Shown: positions 62,207 to 64,000 of the stretch, in pieces | Position numbering within the stretch: the stretch's first letter is position 1 | Layout of the letters: each line of letters starts with the position of its first letter | NCBI GenBank assembly: GCA_013112725.1 | Contig: JABFFZ010000009.1 | Span: forward strand, 36,759 to 100,758 | DNA from: Chloroflexota bacterium | GTDB taxonomy: Bacteria; Chloroflexota; Anaerolineae; Promineifilales; Promineifilaceae | DNA length: 64,000 nucleotides | Reading direction: 5' to 3' | The notes under the pieces: model-generated | Told to the model about the DNA's origin: nothing | Seen by the model: the letters and a program-made list of their open reading frames with translations, nothing else | Databases searched by the model: none | Translations under genes and position numbers: made by a program

Positions 62207-63061
62207 ATGAATGAAATGATGATTAATCTGCAAAGTGTCGTAATTGAGCATTTTGTCAAAGAATTAAAGGGCGCGTACCAGCAAACGTACAGTTTATTGG
62301 AGCCACAATATGGCAATATCCTGGAATGGACGGGGCGGCTGGCGCTGGAGAACATCGCCAATTCTGACGCTCTTTACCACAATGTAGACCACACCATCAT
62401 GGTCACGCTGGTGGGGCAGGCCATTCTCAAAGGCAAACATTTGACCGAAGGGGGCGTGACGCCGCGCGACTGGCTCCATTTTATGATGGCGCTGCTCTGC
62501 CATGATATTGGTTATGTGCGCGGGGTGTGCCGGTTGGATGGCGACGGCCGTTACGCCACCGGCATCGGCACAGAAACCATCACCATCCCCCCCGGCAGCA
62601 CCGACGCCGCCCTCACCCGCTACCATGTAGACCGCAGTAAATTGTTCATCCAGGAACGATTTAGCGGCTCATTGGCCGGGGTGGACCCGACCATCATCGC
62701 CTCCTACATCGAAATGACCCGCTTCCCCATCCCCGACGACGGCAAACACGAAGACAACGCCGGTTTTGCCGGGCTGGTCCGCGCTGCCGACTTCATCGGC
62801 CAGCTAGGCGACCCCGACTACCTGCGCAAAATCCCCGCCCTCTACTATGAGTTTCAGGAGATCGGCGAAAACAAAAATATCGGCTATGCCAGCCCCGGTC
62901 ACATGCGCGAAAACTTCACCCTCTTCTACTGGAACGTGGTCAGCCCCCACATCCAGGACGCGCTGCGTTACCTGCGCAAAACGCAAGAAGGCAAACAGTG
63001 GATTGCCAACATGCACTCACACGTGTTTGACGTGGAGCATAACCAGAATAATCACCCGTAA
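62207..63061 (+). CDS. HD-domain metal-dependent phosphohydrolase
   Basis: The 284-aa protein has an HD metal site: His58 and His62 in YHNVDHT, His99-Asp100 in LCHDIGY, and a later Asp in VRAADFIGQLGD. The first helix pattern and YVRGVCR fit cyclic-nucleotide phosphodiesterase-like or (p)ppGpp-hydrolase-like HD proteins, but the specific substrate is unknown. ATG 62207 and ATG 62216 are both possible. It is single, between two AGACCTGACAGGTTT hairpins. Confidence 0.8.
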   Translation: MNEMMINLQSVVIEHFVKELKGAYQQTYSLLEPQYGNILEWTGRLALENIANSDALYHNVDHTIMVTLVGQAILKGKHLTEGGVTPRDWLHFMMALLCHDIGYVRGVCRLDGDGRYATGIGTETITIPPGSTDAALTRYHVDRSKLFIQERFSGSLAGVDPTIIASYIEMTRFPIPDDGKHEDNAGFAGLVRAADFIGQLGDPDYLRKIPALYYEFQEIGENKNIGYASPGHMRENFTLFYWNVVSPHIQDALRYLRKTQEGKQWIANMHSHVFDVEHNQNNHP

Positions 63062-63116
63062 ATGAAGTGCCAGACACAGGGCAGCAGAGTATGGATCATC
63101 CAGGCCTGACACCCTT

Positions 63117-63209
63117 AGGACTTACGCAAAATGCAAAAAGACCTGACAGGTTTTTTGATTCGTTCTATGGTTGTTACAGGAGAAAACCTGTCAGGTCTGC
63201 GTAAGTCCT
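63117..63209. repeat. Nested AGACCTGACAGGTTT hairpin with outer arms
   Basis: The inner arms at 63139-63156 and 63182-63198 match the common family. Outer arms AGGACTTACGCA (63117-63128) and TGCGTAAGTCCT (63198-63209) extend the inverted repeat to 93 bp. It is the most complete copy in the window and lies between HD and SDR genes. Confidence 0.85.
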
Positions 63210-63235
63210 AACCCTATGCCTGGCACTACTCCCGA

Positions 63236-64000
63236 TCAAGCAGTCTCCAGGGTCAACGGCCGTACCCGCCGCCCATCTATATCATCAAACCCATACGCTA
63301 ATGCCAGGTCAGCCGCCACCAACACCTGCCCGCTCTTTTCCAGTCGGTGGGAATCGGCTGCCAGGGCAGCAATCGCCAGGCCCGTAAATTCCGGCGACTC
63401 GGCGTTGCTCATGTCAAACCATTCGGCGACTTCCAACACCCGTTCCGTGCGCACCAAACCAGGATAGAGGGAGACGGCCGTGACGCCATACTCTCGCAAT
63501 TCATGCGCCATGTCCTTGGCCAGCCGGTCAGTGGCACATTTGGAAACCCCATACATGATGTTGTTCATGTATTTCTGCCCGGCCCAATAGGAGATATTGA
63601 CGATGAGACCCTGGCGCTGCGGAATCATCAATCTGGCTCCCAGGCGGCTGGCTGTTTAGTGCGCCCGTACCCCACCCGCAAACATATTGTCCCAACGGGA
63701 TAACGGCTGTTCCCAAAACGGGGCAGGCCAGATGACCTCATCATTATCAATATTCTCGTAGCCGCCCCACACATTATTCACCAGAATGTCCAGCCCCCCT
63801 GTTCGTCAGCTACCTGAGCAAACAATGCTTCCACATCAGCGTCAATGGTATGGTCACAACGGACAGCGATCCTTTTGCCACCAGCCTGAGTGACGAGGTC
63901 GGCCGTCTCCCCTACCGTACCTGGCATTCCATCCGCCCCGGTTCCTGGTTCCACTGTCCGCCCGGTTACATACACTGTTGCGCCAGCCATACCCAGTGCA
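63236..64000 (-). pseudogene. Short-chain dehydrogenase/reductase, broken and cut by the window end
   Basis: Reading from the window end, GATVYVTGRTV and RCDHTIDADVEALF form the start of a Rossmann fold (its first GxxxGxG lies beyond 64000). A frameshift in a run of six C at 63794-63799 moves the frame; the shifted frame continues LDILVNNVWGGY. A TAA at 63658-63656 then interrupts RAH-TASRLG. The last part holds the catalytic Tyr/Lys in MYGVSKCATDRL and an intact end. Two independent lesions make a functional product unlikely unless they are assembly errors. Confidence 0.65.

Noticed and set aside
8908..63209. CRISPR repeats
   Set aside because: The AGAC hairpins are dispersed singly between genes, never in regularly spaced arrays, and no cas genes are present.

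Overview
The window looks like a piece of chromosome from a Chloroflexota bacterium, probably an Anaerolineae/Caldilineae-type filamentous lineage. This placement is an inference. It rests on very large secreted beta-helix and Ig-like proteins ending in a [IV]YLP[IV][IV]xR tail, an HTH-STAND-TPR regulator of a kind I associate with that phylum, a heavy load of intergenic hairpins, and moderately high GC. I see no phage genes, insertion sequences or CRISPR arrays.

Layout. 0-1.6 kb: a lone CUT1 sugar-ABC permease between two direct copies of an 80-bp hairpin element, then three minus-strand tRNAs (Arg-ACG, Ser-GCT, Ser-TGA). 1.8-9.4 kb: FAD-dependent D-lactate/glycolate-type dehydrogenase, a large PAS/GAF histidine kinase, an ABC-F ATPase, a small membrane protein and a single-domain response regulator. 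9.4-12.3 kb (minus): tsaE-tsaB-rimI followed by a CDP-paratose-2-epimerase-like gene. 12.6-15.3 kb: phosphoesterase, nucleotidyltransferase-like protein and transaldolase. 15.3-17.1 kb: a copper module made of a DeoR-NosL fusion regulator, SCO1 and PCu(A)C. 17.2-22.7 kb (minus): YggS, a sorbosone-dehydrogenase-like lipoprotein, Dtd, a PP2C phosphatase and an SdrD/NBR1-Ig lipoprotein. 22.9-26.2 kb: a membrane protein, DUF4129 and DUF4350 genes. 26.4-27.9 kb: decayed PAS and WYL genes. 28.2-33.2 kb: glgB, a candidate structured RNA, a GT2 glycosyltransferase and a NAGPA-like protein. 33.3-33.8 kb: hicAB with a damaged hicA start. 34.0-55.9 kb (minus): a secretome region with a 3557-aa surface protein, an ornithine-decarboxylase-like enzyme and small DMT transporter, and three beta-helix proteins. 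55.9-64 kb: HTH-STAND-TPR regulator, purA, a eukaryote-like purH, an HD hydrolase and a broken SDR gene.

The most interesting signal is a set of four near-identical promoters at 50.05, 53.04, 54.87 and 55.89 kb. Each has a direct repeat TGTCCTG-N14-TGTCCTG (21-bp period) placed 20-21 bp from a TATNNT -10 box. They face the transcription units that encode the beta-helix secretome. The HTH-STAND-TPR gene begins 12 bp beyond one of them and is the obvious candidate regulator. Most of the large proteins controlled this way, and the 3557-aa protein, share the C-terminal YLP tail, which looks like an uncharacterised sorting or anchoring signal.

Three genome-wide sequence habits also stand out. The palindromic octamer ACGGCCGT occurs about twice per kilobase, even in a tRNA variable arm. 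Nested-palindrome hairpins of the form AGAC-palindrome-TTT...AAA-palindrome-GTCT sit between genes. Heptamer-periodic arrays, usually followed by their own reverse complement, fill intergenic gaps, overlap gene ends and lie in frame inside the 3557-aa protein.
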